Source: Macrocystis pyrifera
Taxonomy: Eukaryota; Sar; Phaeophyceae; Laminariales; Laminariaceae
NCBI GenBank assembly: GCA_031763025.1
Contig: JASSKH010000032.1
Span: forward strand, 3,551,001 to 3,615,000
Reading direction: 5' to 3'
DNA: 64,000 nt
Both the position numbers and the translations under genes were made by a program. The first letter of the stretch is position 1; each line of letters opens with the position of its first letter. Shown piece by piece: positions 1 through 10,325 of this stretch. A model generated the notes under the pieces. It made no database searches. It saw only the letters and a program-made list of their open reading frames with translations, and was not told the origin of the DNA.

Positions 1-208
1 CTCGTCGCCGTCCCTTCAACTCGCAGTGCCCTTACCTATCCCATCAGCCGGAAGGAGTCACTCACGGCCCCCCGAACCAACACCACCCACTACCACCACC
101 ACCATAACTCGACAAATATGATGTTCCAGCAGCACCAGCACCAGCACCAGCACCAGCCCCCCCCATGGAACGACAGCACCGGCACCGACGACGAGGATAA
201 CCGCGGCT
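1..208. repeat. 5' flank of first exon with CAC/CAG microsatellites
   Basis: The 5' flank of the first exon holds CAC and CAGCAC triplet and hexamer runs at about 100-160. A further CAC run at 233-258 lies inside the exon, where it is read as a run of Thr. No TATA box or other promoter element stands out. Confidence 0.5.
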
Positions 209-469
209 TTGGTCGGAAGAAGGCCCTCGCCGCCCACCACCACCACCACCACCACCGCTGTTCGCCGCATAGTGTCGTCCTCCGTGACACTCTTGCTCGT
301 TGTTCTCCTCTCGTGGGGCCCTCAGCTCGCCAGCGGCTCGTCGAGCTCTTCTAGCCTAGGGCTCTGCATGGGCAAGTCCCAGGCTTGCTTCTTAGACGAG
401 GTATGCAAGGCGTGCCTCGGCTCGTGGACCCTCGATAATGTGGACACCTGCATGGCCGACGTTGCGGAG
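209..469 (+). CDS. First exon of a secreted Cys-rich protein, unrecognised family
   Basis: The exon encodes 87 residues: a basic N-terminus, a Thr run, then a hydrophobic stretch (about residues 24-42) followed by ASG, a good signal peptide with a likely cut near residue 43. The mature part opens with six Ser and then five Cys spaced CxxxxxxCxxxxxCxxC...C (residues 53-81). A strong donor (GTGAGT at 470) directly follows GCGGAG. The frame stays open to 688, but 538-585 matches a dispersed repeat, so that extension is probably intron. The start is the first ATG after an in-frame stop at 119-121. Later exons were not found within 1 kb. The family is not recognised; a secreted cell-wall or extracellular role is inferred only from the signal peptide. 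Confidence 0.5.
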
Positions 470-537
470 GTGAGTCCTGCCATGGCACCCGTGCAATGCG
501 TGGCCTCAGTCGTATGGCTATTAGATCCGACCTGTAC

Positions 538-585
538 ACAATGCCGGGACGAAGCCCGTCGGGTTTTCAGCAACCAGGCAGGCGT
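538..585 (-). repeat. Fragment of 520-bp repeat family A
   Basis: The sequence here (ATGCCGGGAC..., then CGGGTTTTC and CCAGGCAGG) matches the minus-strand form of the 520-bp family seen in full at 55398-55917. It argues that the open frame running through it is not coding. Confidence 0.6.
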
Positions 586-980
586 GTACCGGGGCTACCG
601 AGCACCCTGGCAGCGTTGGTCAAATAATCACCTCTGCGAACCGTGTGACCCTATCCCCGGTCACCCTCGGCTCCACCGTTATCACTAGTGTTACCAATCG
701 TGGTTCACTCCTCGACGGGAGCTCAACCTACGGCGGAAAAAAAAAAAAAAAACACCGGACCCCATGGCCTGGCTGCGTCCACGCGATGCACACCGACGTA
801 CACCCGCACACGCACCAATGGTTGAGACAAACCCGCTTGCCCGGTAACAGACCCCTCCTTTCCTCCTATCCTTCCCCATTTGCTGTTTTATGATGGTAGC
901 ATTTGTTTTAGCAATTTATTCGCTAAGTAGCAAGAAACTTGCCAAATATTCTTGGGGGACCCTAAACGACTACTACAATT
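586..980. other. No gene seen; A-tract at 737-752
   Basis: No exon-like open frame, RNA gene or clear repeat was seen apart from a run of A at about 737-752. Confidence 0.4.
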
Positions 981-1079
981 ACGGGGGGGCATAGGAAATG
1001 GATCTACGGTATAGACAAAAACCTATACATGCTCCTATTTTTACTAAAAATATTGGTCCTCTTTACCATGGTCCCCCGT
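981..1079 (+). mobile_element. MITE family M1, copy 1
   Basis: About 100 bp, bounded by inverted ends ACGGGGG... and ...TGGTCCCCCGT. The interior holds ACAAAAACCTAT and TTTTTACTAAAAATATT. It matches six other copies in the window. The ends pair imperfectly, so the whole can fold as a hairpin. No coding capacity; likely a non-autonomous DNA transposon. Confidence 0.7.
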
Positions 1080-1100
1080 GTTGCTACTGTTCCTGATATT

Positions 1101-1208
1101 ACTTTAATGGGGATCCATAGTTTACGAGACCAAATTTTGTTGGGAAAAATAGTTGAATATATAGGTTTTTTATGTATCCCATAGGTCCTATTAACTATGG
1201 ACCCCCGT
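1101..1208 (-). mobile_element. MITE family M1, copy 2
   Basis: Same family as 981-1079 in the opposite orientation, only about 20 bp away. Its right end reads TAACTATGGACCCCCGT. The two neighbouring copies in opposite orientation could pair with each other. Confidence 0.65.
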
Positions 1209-1261
1209 AATACTCCTGTAACTTCCACTTGAGGTACTATCTCTTCTCCTACGACCACCGT

Positions 1262-1330
1262 TTTTTTTCAGCGTTTCTCTTATTTCGAGCTTTCTTGAAT
1301 CGTACCCCACCCCCCCCCCCCCCCCCCCCT
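1262..1330 (+). repeat. 3' end of repeat family C plus poly(C)
   Basis: The stretch GCGTTTCTCTTATTTCGAGC, followed by CTTGAATCGTACCCC and about 17 C, closely matches the reverse complement of 5144-5180. The shared motif ends in GTACCCC and then a C run. Confidence 0.55.
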
Positions 1331-1650
1331 GCCCAAATGGAAACATACACACCCCGAAAAAAGCACGATCGGGAAGCATCGCACCAAGTTTGCAAAAGAT
1401 CAATCGGTCTTATTGATATATTGTTCGATGTAATTAATAGCTTCTGTGTATGTTTACTTCCATGTATTTCTGCCCTTGACATACCACTCCGTTGCTTTTT
1501 AACGTTTCCGTAGCCTGTAATAAGTCCTCAGAGTTGAGTTTTGTACGAGAGTTCGAGCTGTCGATGATAGGATCCCTGACAACAACTAAGAACGGTCTCC
1601 CTCTACTTGCTGCGGCAACACTCAACCTATTGAATACCCCCCCCCCCCCC

Positions 1651-2173
1651 TATATTATATACCTGGTACATAGGTTGGGTTGGCGTCGGTTGGCGACGAC
1701 GTTGTAAATCACGCCTCCCACTGCGTTATCTAGACAGCCAGGGTACGTACCGTTTTTTTTTTCTTTTTTCTTTTTGAGTTACCACAGCTGGCGGTCAAGT
1801 TAGATCATTTTTGTGCGGGGAGAACCTTTGCTCCGCGCAAGGGGGATGATCGTATCACGTAGCGTGTATATGGTGAGGCGCCCACGAGGCAGTTACATAG
1901 TAAACCCATTGCTGTCTCCGGACGTGGCCACACCAGAAAAAATCCCAATTCAATGACGCTGTCATCCATATGCAAGAAGCTCCGCCTCTAAAGCGGTTCT
2001 CAGTAGGTTGCAGCTCACCCTTCATGCGACCCGCCCAATACCTCACGGCGCTTCGCGCTTGGTGCAAGCAATGTCTGCCTGGTCGGTGAAAACCCGACAT
2101 GCTCCGACCCGGCATTGTAGGGATGAGAGGGTCTATGGCCATACGACTACGGTCACGCATGATAATGAGTACA
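1651..2173 (+). mobile_element. Repeat family A, full-length copy 1 (523 bp)
   Basis: Preceded by 14 C (1637-1650) and followed by a C-rich run (2178-2185). It matches 43111-43632 along its whole length and the minus-strand copies at 20320-20852 and 55398-55917. Landmarks are GGTTGGGTTGGCGTCGGTTGG near the start (written here as the first 20 or so bases of the homologous head), CACGAGGCAGTTACATAG in the middle and CATGATAATGAGTACA at the 3' end. No protein is encoded. The 5'-truncated relatives elsewhere suggest target-primed retroposition (a SINE-like element), though no tRNA-type A and B boxes are visible. Confidence 0.7.
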
Positions 2174-2185
2174 GCCACCCCCCCC

Positions 2186-4367
2186 GACTACGGAACTCAC
2201 GGAAATCAACGCGTGGGCAGAGGCGAACGTAGATACGTCAGAAAGGGAAGACAGCGGTTCGGGAGGGTTACAGAGAGAGTTCACAAGGGAAGAAGTAAAG
2301 AAGTGTGTATCTAAACTCGAGAATAGAAAGGCAGCGGGGCCAGACCAAATAGTGAATTAATTTTTGAAGTACGAGGGAGAAGGAATGCTTACCATGATGG
2401 TTATGTTGTATAACTGGATACGGAAAACGAGTACGCACCTAGGAGGTGGAGAAAAGGAGTATTAATAGTAGTAAAGTTATTCAAGGAAGGAGATACGGCT
2501 GACCCGGGGAACTATAGGGGGATAACGCTACCAAGCACAGCAGTAGGCAAAACATTTTGAAAGATTTTGAGTGACAGAATGGGAGCGATAATGGAGAAGG
2601 AAGACAAAATATGCGAAGCGCAAGCAGGGTTTAGGAAAAAAAAAAAAAAACCGTAGCTGCGTAGACCATGTGTACACCTTTGGAGAGATTATTCAAGGTA
2701 GGAAAGACGCGGGACTGGCAACGTACCGTTTCTTTCCAGATGTGCAGAAAACCTACGACACAGTATAGAGAAATCGATTGTGGAAAAAAATGTGGGAAAT
2801 AGGAATCAGAGGAAAGATGTGGAGAATGGTGAAAGAGATTACGGAATGTGCGACAAGTGCTGTGATGCTGGACGGGGAAATTTCGAAGTATGTTGATATT
2901 TTCAAGGAGTTGCACAGGGATGTACGTTGTCACCTAACCTATTCAAGATACATATATATTATCTACCTGTTAGTAACAGTCGAGGCAGCAAGGCAGAGAG
3001 TCACGGTAGGGGAAGATACGGTGTCGGGATTGATGTTTGCGGGTGACTTCTCGTGGGGATATCAGAAACACCCGAACGATTGCAGAAACAAATAGAGAAG
3101 GCGCTAAAATACGCCAGGAAATGGAGGGTGACGGCGAACGTCAAGAAATGCGCAGTAGTTGTTTTTAACGAAGATAAGGTAAACCCGATAAGTTTCGGTT
3201 GGAGGTGGGGAGAAGATGAATTGCCGATCGTAGACCACTATACATACCTTCGCGTAGAGATTTCAAAGGATTGCTCTTGGGATACACATATAGCAAAAGA
3301 AGTAGGAAAGGGCAAATCACACGTGGGCAAGATGGATGCGATCCTAATAGACTCGCACCTTGACACCAGGATTACGAGATGTACCCTGATGAATGTGATG
3401 GTGCCAAAGCTAAAGTATGCAGGAGAAGTATGGGAAGGGAACGCGAAAATCGTGAAACAGTTGGAAACAGAACAAATGACAGCAGCTAAAAAAAGTCATA
3501 AGATGCTCAAGTACGAGTAGTAACACAGTATTAAGAGCAGAACTGGGACTGCACCCACTCAAGACAAATAGAGACATGGAGAGTTGAAATGGCTGTACAA
3601 AGTAAGGAACATGCTTAAAAAGAGGTTGCCAGCCATAGTTGATAGAGCTGTATTGGAGAAAGTAACAAAAGGGAGAGCTGGAAAAAGGTGGGATAGTGTA
3701 GTTGAGAAAGTATGGAAGGATATAGGGGGAAACCAAGAAGAGATTATGTCCGCCGGGAAGTGTAGGAGGTATAGAAGAAAGGACAGAAAGAAGGGAAAGG
3801 CTAGCGCTAAGAAACAAGGTGGAATCGTGAAACACTTGGAGATGTACGGGGGATTGAGGGAAGGAATAGGAGTGAAAACGTATTTTCACGGCCCAATGGA
3901 CTTCGCGCATACGCTGAAACTGCGCTTTCGTGTAAGTGACCTGGACCTGCCAGAAGAAAGAGGAATACCAGTATCTGGGAGGAGGAGGAAGTAGATGCAC
4001 AGATGTGCCCGTGTGGCAAAGCAATAGAGAGTAGAACTCACATAGTAGAAGAATGTGAAATATGCAAAGAGGAACGGGATGTGTTGGGAAGAGGAGATCA
4101 GGGAAATAGACGAATGTGACATGGAGGAGTTTGATACACTGAATAGCAGCGAGAAAACGATCGCTACCCTAAGAGACAGATGGTGGCCACAGGAGGCCAA
4201 ACAGGAAGGGGACAAGCTTCGCAAAAAGTTCCTATGTGATATATGGAAAACCACGTAATGAGCGCCCAATTGTTGTGGGTGTCTCTATTCGGAGTAGGGA
4301 CGGTGCTCCGTCTCGAAAGGGATGCGTGGTCAATGGTCAAATGACTAAGGCAAGCAACGAATGAGTA
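2186..4367 (+). mobile_element. Broken LINE (reverse transcriptase and C-terminal zinc knuckle)
   Basis: A degenerate non-LTR retrotransposon in which RT blocks can be read across changing frames: KAAGPDQIV at 2331-2354, then GNYRGITLPS near 2515 and GFR near 2630. The catalytic box reads FAGD at about 3036-3047 instead of the usual FADD. The thumb region follows (3060-3520). A C-terminal zinc knuckle, CPCGK...H....C, lies at 4005-4055. Stops, frame changes and an A-tract inside the RT (about 2637-2650) show it is dead. No endonuclease domain is present, so it is 5'-truncated. It begins straight after a C run and ends ACGAATGAGTAC followed by 14 C, the same tail style as repeat family A. Confidence 0.85.
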
Positions 4368-4381
4368 CCCCCCCCCCCCCC
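4368..4381 (+). repeat. Poly(C) tail of LINE
   Basis: Fourteen C directly follow the LINE end GAATGAGTA. Poly(A) or short non-homopolymer tails are usual for LINEs, so a C tail is notable. Confidence 0.6.
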
Positions 4382-4603
4382 TCAAACTAGGGTGACAGGA
4401 GACCAAATATCAGGAGGTTCCGCCCTGAGAAAATGTATTACTAGGTTCCCCCTCTAACTGCTGCCGTGGCTGCTAAAAGTCTATTATTAGTATTGGGTAG
4501 GTTCCCCCTTTACGAAATCGGCATGAGATGTCCTATGAAAAAGCCCCCCCCCTCTCACTACTATATATAAGTGCCTGAGGTGGCCCCTCCACTACTCTCA
4601 ACT
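4382..4603. other. No gene seen
   Basis: AT/GC-mixed sequence with repeated AGGTTCCCCCT motifs (about 4440 and 4500) and a short C run; no exon or RNA gene recognised. Confidence 0.4.
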
Positions 4604-4715
4604 GCTATTACGGTGGACCGTAGTAAATAGGACCTACGGTACACACAAAAACCTATTTATTTACCTATTTTTACTAACAATATTTGGTCCTATTTACTAC
4701 GGCCCCCCGTAATAG
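4604..4715 (+). mobile_element. MITE family M1, copy 3
   Basis: The best palindromic copy: the left end CTATTACGGTGGACCGTAG mirrors the right end CTACGGCCCCCCGTAATAG. The interior carries the family signature CACAAAAACCTATTTATTT. Flanking CTATTA/TAATAG suggests the inverted repeats extend beyond the ACGGGGG core. Confidence 0.75.
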
Positions 4716-4719
4716 TAAC

Positions 4720-4801
4720 GCTACCATTGCTACTACGTCACAATAGTACTACTGATAGGCTCCCCTCTATCAGTAGAGCTACTGTGACGTAGTAATGTAG
4801 C
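4720..4801. repeat. Hairpin-forming inverted repeat
   Basis: The left arm (4720-4758, containing CTACTACGTCAC) and right arm (4767-4801, containing GTGACGTAGTA) are complementary with few mismatches and an 8-base loop. It directly abuts a MITE and may be a second small MITE family. Confidence 0.6.
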
Positions 4802-5064
4802 ATGATGCACCCGTAAATAGGTACTGCAGGCACGGCACAAAGGCTTTAATAGGTCCCGCGTCCCTCTACTACTCTTGCTTTGGCGTGGTTCAGGTGCAGT
4901 CGACTTCTACTGGGGATTGCGGAACCGAGGGGATTCAGACCTGCTGCGGGTTTCGAGGCCGGGACGTCGGAGGCGTGCATGGAAAACGCCCTCATGGTGG
5001 AATACTGGTAAGATAGACGAGAGTAGGCCAAGACAAAGACAGTTAGGAGCGCATGCAGCGGGGT

Positions 5065-5143
<79 letters not shown>
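5065..5143 (+). repeat. 79-base poly(G) tract
   Basis: An uninterrupted run of 79 G. Read on the minus strand it is a poly(C) tail following ...GAATTGTAC. Its exact length may be an assembly estimate, because such tracts are hard to sequence. Confidence 0.8.
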
Positions 5144-5144
<1 letters not shown>

Positions 5145-5397
5145 ACAATTCGAGACAGCTCGATTTATGAGAAACGCCGACGTAAGGAAGGTCAAATGGG
5201 TGGGCACGGGCAAACGTGTCAGATCTAACAGGAACATAGAATCCATTCCGGTCACAAAATATGTACTGGTTCAATCCTTTTGGATTGCAGTCCCGGTGCG
5301 GAGACAAACTACTTAAAATTAGTGGAGTTTGTCCCCAACGCGGGACTGCAGTCTTGAAATGGTCCATGGGTCTACTTGCCCGTCTCTTAAATCGCAG
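5144..5397. mobile_element. Repeat family C segment between poly(G) and poly(C)
   Basis: A 254-bp segment bounded on the left by 79 G and on the right by about 85 C. Its two ends are weakly inverted copies of each other (left, reverse-complemented, CTCATAAATCGAGC; right CTCTTAAATCGCAGC). A further hairpin lies inside at 5280-5346, where GATTGCAGTCCCG pairs with CGGGACTGCAGTC around TACTTAAAATTAGT. It is best read as a non-autonomous element, or two head-to-head elements, with C tails pointing outward. Confidence 0.5.
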
Positions 5398-5456
<59 letters not shown>

Positions 5457-5483
5457 ACCCCCCCCCCCCCCCCCCCCCCCCCC
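5398..5483 (+). repeat. Poly(C) tract, about 85 bases
   Basis: Fifty-nine C, one A (5457), then 26 C. It is complementary to the G tract at 5065-5143, only 254 bases away. Confidence 0.8.
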
Positions 5484-5910
5484 TGATTCGGGTAAAACGA
5501 TAAAAAATGGCATATGTTTCCCCCCCGTTTTAGTGCAAGCAATATCTGCGTGGCCGGTGAAACCCGACGTGCTCCGTTCCGGCATTGTAGGGATGCGAGG
5601 GACTACAGTCATAAATGCCACTACGTTAATGTGTTACTTGACCCCTTTACCCCGCCCTTCTATTCGTGGTGGGCCCTGGGGTCATCGCTTTATCCCCATT
5701 TAAAAGCGTGGCCACATGCGTGTGCGGCTGGCTCACTCAGACTACCCCCCCCCGCCCCCCGCAGTAGTAGGCCCGAGGGCCATCGCGCTATCAATCTCTA
5801 TTTCGTGTTCTCAATATTGTTTGAGACGAGCCCCCTCTCCTGCTAGTAGGGAGCGTGCGAGCCATTTCCCGCTGCCGCCATTGCGGGACCCGACCGCGTC
5901 CACATGCAAA

Positions 5911-6008
<98 letters not shown>

Positions 6009-6905
6009 TAGCGGTAGACGCGATATCCATCGCATCGCATGCATGGTCGCCATTTCGGAGCCTGACCGTTTCTATACGTATCACCCCCCCCCTCCCCCCC
6101 CCCGTCCTTCTCACCGCAAGCAATTGTCCGCTTGGTTGGTGGAAATCCTATTTGCTCCGCTCGACATTGTAGGAGTGCAAAGGTCTAAGGTCATGCGTAC
6201 GACTACGGCCATTCATGATTTGAGCACATCCCTCCCTCTTACCTCAACCCCACCCCCCCCCCGCCCTAGTGGTGTGCCCGACGGCCCTCGCTCGCCGTCC
6301 CGCCATTTCAGATGCCGGCCTTTTACATGCGCATATCATCCCACCTTCTCTTGGGGCCATGCTTCTCGAACCGCGTTGTCCCTAATATTTCTCTTACGCT
6401 TGGAAAAAAAAAAAAAAAACGAAAAGAGATACAACGTTTCCTAGAACAGATTGACAGAGGGCAGGACACCAGGCACGTTTGGAATACCTCTTCGAGGAAA
6501 CAAGAAACGGAAACTCAGGAAAAATATCATGCCGGAAGAAGAAATCTGAGGAAAAATCAGGAGTTTTGAGACAGAACACTCGCTTCGATAAAAGGCGCCC
6601 TTAATATTAATAGTAGGCCCAAGGACCCTCATGCGATCGCAAATTCAGATTCCAACCATTTCATATATGTATCTCCCCCCCCCCCCCCCCCCCCCCCCGG
6701 CGCCGAGGGCCATCGCACTATTTACATATCTGAGCCTGGCCATTTACACATGCATCGCATCCTCTCTCCCCTATGATGCCGGGCCGCAAGGCCGCCGTGT
6801 TGTCACCAATTCAGGGCCTGGCCATTGTTTTATTTTTTTCATCCTCCCGAGGACTGATAAAAATAAAGCTTAACCCTACCATACTCCCTTTTGTCAATGC
6901 CCCAT

Positions 6906-6936
<31 letters not shown>

Positions 6937-7640
6937 CTTATCGTAACAGTAGACCCTGGGGGCCATCGCACGATCGCCATTCCTGAGCCTGACCATTAAA
7001 GTATGCATCTCAGTTCCCCCCCGCCCCTTCGTGGTTGGTGCAACCAATTTCTGCCTAGTCGTAGAAAACCCGACTTGCTCCGTTCTGGCATTGTAGGGAT
7101 GCGAGAATCTATGTGCATATGTGCATACGACTGCGGTCACGCATGGTATCGAGTACTTTACCCCCCCCCCCCCCCCCGTCCCCCCCCCCGTCCCCTAACC
7201 ATTGACTAGCACAAGCAATAAACGACCCCACATGGTCATACGATGACGGCCACGCATGATATCGAGTACACACACACACCCTTAGTATTTGCCCCGAAGG
7301 CCATCGTACTACACCCCGGGCCTGACCATTTAGGTGCGCATCTCTAACCTTTTGATTAGGAGGTTCGAGTGCGCCATCGCACCATACATGACCAACTCGG
7401 ACCCTGGCCATTTTAAGGATGCATCTCACCCCCCCCCCCCCCGTCTCCGCTCTTGAAAGCAAGCCCAGGAGCCATCGCGCTATCGCCATTGCAGAGTCTG
7501 ATCAATTCAGGTTTTGCGTCTCAACTCCTCCCTTCCTGGCAATAGGACCGAGGGCTATGACACTATCTATCGCTGTGTCAGAGCCAGGCCAATTATACAT
7601 GCCTCTCACCACCGCCTTGGCCCCCCCCCTCTCGCCCCCC
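5484..7640 (+). repeat. Cluster of C-tailed repeat units (families A and B)
   Basis: About a dozen copies of a ~75-bp unit (family B) read roughly AGTAGGCCCGAGGGCCATCG, then GCCATT, GAGCCTGGCCATTT and CATGCATCTCA, followed by a C run. Copies start near 5765, 6010, 6268, 6610, 6700, 6945, 7285, 7365, 7455 and 7535. Between them sit 5'-truncated pieces of family A at 5527-5644, 6106-6232, 7027-7160 and 7198-7272. Nearly every unit is bounded by C runs, and all share the plus orientation. The open frames rich in Pro or Gly here are homopolymer artefacts. Confidence 0.65.
5912..6008 (+). repeat. 97-base poly(C) tract
   Basis: An uninterrupted run of 97 C following CACATGCAAAT, the 3' end of a family B unit. 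It is the longest homopolymer in the window. Confidence 0.8.
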
Positions 7641-8049
7641 CTGGTGTTTTATTTTGGACAACCGTGCAACTGAGTTTGCCACCCGTGACGTCCATTTTAG
7701 TCAACCATGGCAAACGTTTGTCAAGCAACCACACGGCATCGGTTTTTCAAGCGTGGTAGCCTTTGTGCGAACCATGTGCAGTAGAGTTCTGCATGTTGTA
7801 GATGAATAAGTTTCTCGGAATATTCTCCATTAAGCCGGGAAAATAAAAACAGGCCCCTGCTTGGCTCTCCTGGTACCACACGGACCTGACCCCACCCGGA
7901 TGTGATCCCATGTGGCATCCTTCTCCCACCCACGAGGTGCAGAAATAAATATGCCGTCGAGGGCCATGAGCGCGAAACGCGAACCGCAAACGGTCAGGAA
8001 TCGTCGGTAGGTAAAACGTCGTCGGATCCAAATAAAAAAGAAAGAAGCG
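7641..8049. other. No gene seen
   Basis: Mixed-composition sequence with no exon, RNA gene or repeat that I can support. Confidence 0.4.
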
Positions 8050-8126
8050 TAGCAACCCGGGAATCGAACCCAGCATCGTAATCATGGTGCTGGTCACCAT
8101 AGACCGCGGAGCTCGACCACCTTCCA
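8050..8126 (-). ncRNA. tRNA-like sequence, probably SINE- or pseudo-tRNA
   Basis: On the minus strand there is an A-box-like TGGTCGAGCTCCGCGG, a 5-bp stem with 7-base loop (ATGGT/ACCAT), and a good T arm (CTGGG TTCGATT CCCGG, B box). The anticodon loop GACCAGC lacks U33 and the acceptor strands do not pair, so it is not a working tRNA by eye. It could be a tRNA-derived retroposon head or a decayed tRNA gene. Confidence 0.4.
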
Positions 8127-8356
8127 CCCCCCCCACCCCATATGCGTTGTTTGTAGGCTATTTAGAGTGGCAGTCAGGACCTGTGCGTACAAGCATGTAC
8201 AGAACATAGGAATATTCCTCGAAAATTATTTTATGTGCGAGGCGGTGAACCCAGCTCGAACCATGTAACTCATTCGTCAACGAACAGTGATGCCCTTTTG
8301 TCAACCAACCAAGCATCACATCTTTTCGTCATCCTCAACCCGAAAACCATGAAAAA

Positions 8357-8642
8357 ACGTCCTCCTCTTCCGCCTCCTCCTCCTCCTCCTCCTGCTCCCC
8401 CTCCTTTTTCGTTTTTTTCAACCATGCAACAAAAAATCCATGGCGCACACACAGGAGGTGCATTCAGAGCGGAAACGGGTGCGACCTGGACGACATACCG
8501 TGCTACGGAACCGTGGCGGAAGACGAAATCCAGGCGGTCGCCAACGGCGCATCAGCCGGAAAAACGTCTTCCTCCGGCCTGCTGCTGTTGGCCTCAGCAA
8601 GCGCTGCTGCCGCTGCTGCTGCTGCTGCTGCTGTCGCCGCTA
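8357..8642 (+). repeat. CCT and CTG trinucleotide runs
   Basis: A CCT run at about 8357-8405 and a GCTGCT run at about 8600-8640, separated by non-repetitive sequence. Open frames across them are explained by the triplets. Confidence 0.6.
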
Positions 8643-9509
8643 CCGCCGCCCTGGTGTAGGCTCTTCTGCCTTAAGGCCACGGCGGGGGGTGGTGTGATCG
8701 AGGTTTGCCCGAAAATAGAACGTTTCCACTCTGAGAGGAAGCGAAGGGATCGCGTGGTTGTTCGGATTAATGCCCCAACCAATATGGTCCTTACATACCT
8801 TTCCGGAGTGGATGTGGGTTTGCATGAAGATAGGGCGTTTTTTTTCAGGTTCGTTTTCTTGTTCGTCTTTCGTTTTTTTTTGTAGCAACAGCGCGGGATT
8901 TTTTTTATCTGTTTTCATGTGTTCCTATGCTTGTACCATACCTGATATATATATTTAGACGAGAACGGTGTTTTTAAAAGCTATGGGAGGACGGACGGAC
9001 GGACGGACGCCTTGTCGGGTATTTTGTTTTCCCTCTAGTAAAGACACACACGCAATATTCTACACCTCGCGGCAGATCATCGATTATTGCTTCGTGACTT
9101 GGATCAATCAGGTCAGATGGATCCCTGATCTCTCATGATCTATTGCAGCTCATGATGTTGCTGTGTGAGCGCCGGCCGTATATAGCCTGCATGATCTAGT
9201 GTCGCAAGACGTGATTCCTGGGTTGGATCTGTACTACACGGATCCTGCAACAAATATGTTAACGGCAGGTTAGCTCGGATCTAGATGGCCTACAGATAGT
9301 TGCGCAAAATTCGACAGTTGCAGGGGTAGGTACTTTGCTCGCGGAAGGGCACCCACGGGGCGAGACGAATGTGCCTCGATTTAGCTTGTTTTCTCGATGT
9401 TGTTGATAACACTCTGGCGCCCCCCAGAGAAGACGTATGGAGAAACGAAACGAGTCTTTTTTTTTGTTTTTGTTTTTTTTGTTTCTTGTTTCGTCTTTTT
9501 GTGTAAGCA
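8643..9509. other. No gene seen; short GGAC repeat
   Basis: Contains four GGAC units at about 8993-9008, a stretch rich in GATC words at about 9070-9290, and T-rich DNA at 9454-9500. No exon recognised. Confidence 0.4.
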
Positions 9510-9905
9510 AGTGAATGTCTTGGCGCCAAGACGTGTCGGCGGGAGGCGTTCCTCTGTCGTTGGCGCCAAAAGTAGCTTTAGCGTCAACCTTGGCGTCGGC
9601 GGTAGCGTTGCCGCTAGGTCCAGACAGCGCTAGTGTGGGCGCTATTAATAGCTTTAGCGTCAAAGCTAGCGTTGGCGCTAGCTAAAGTGTTAGTGTCGAC
9701 GGTAGAGTTTTCGTTGGCCGTAACGGCAGCGTCAGCGTTTGTTTGAGTGTTGATGTTAGCGCTAGCCTTAGCGTTAGCGTTAGCTTCAGTGTTAGCGGTA
9801 GCGTTGCCGCTAGGGTCAGCGTCACCGTGGGTGTAAGCGTTGGGGCTGGCGATAGCGTGAAGAGTTGGCGTTGGCCTTAACGTAGTGTTAGTCGTGGTCC
9901 TTCAG
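9510..9905 (+). repeat. Degenerate hexamer array (GTTAGC/GTTGGC-like)
   Basis: About 390 bp built from diverged six-base words such as GTTAGC, GTTGGC, GCTAGC and GTCAGC. The cleanest stretch is TTAGCGTTAGCGTTAGC near 9769. Heavy decay suggests an old array. The word resembles, but is not, the TTAGGG telomere repeat. Confidence 0.65.
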
Positions 9906-10325
9906 TACTACGCTCAAGCCTTGAGCTTGAGGATGCAAGGGTGCGTGGTGCGCGCCTTTTGAGGCGCGTCGAAGAACGTTTTCGTCTTATTTAGAATTGC
10001 ATTGTCCCACCCACGCTGTCGCGGGGGCGAGCGAGAGGAAACAGGGAGCAGGAGAGGGGGTGGGGGGTCGTCGCAATTATCCGGTGTGAGCCTTAATTTA
10101 CGTGCAGTACGTGTTGTTTCGGTGGTGCAGTGGACTGGGACGGAGAGTCGGGGGGCATTGTGCTCGCGTGACGGCCCTGTGGTGTCAGCGGAGTGAAATT
10201 CCCAGCCTTTCGGAGCGTTTCGTAATGTACAAGTAACTTATCGTTTTTTTGAGCGTTTCATAAATTTACTACTTTCGTATGTGTTTCCGAGCGAACCCTT
10301 TGTGCACCAGATGGGCGGGGGGGGG
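9906..10325. other. No gene seen
   Basis: GC-rich sequence without a supported exon, RNA or repeat. Confidence 0.35.

Noticed and set aside
118-354. Gln/His-rich frame overlapping the first exon
   Set aside because: It is a triplet-repeat shadow in another frame; the frame with a signal peptide and donor is preferred.
470-688. Continuation of the first secreted protein frame past 469
   Set aside because: A GTGAGT donor sits at 470 and the following sequence includes a fragment of repeat family A.
5043-6444. Poly-Pro and poly-Gly open frames
   Set aside because: They are translations of homopolymer C and G tracts.
8050-8126. Functional tRNA gene
   Set aside because: Acceptor strands do not pair and the anticodon loop lacks U33.
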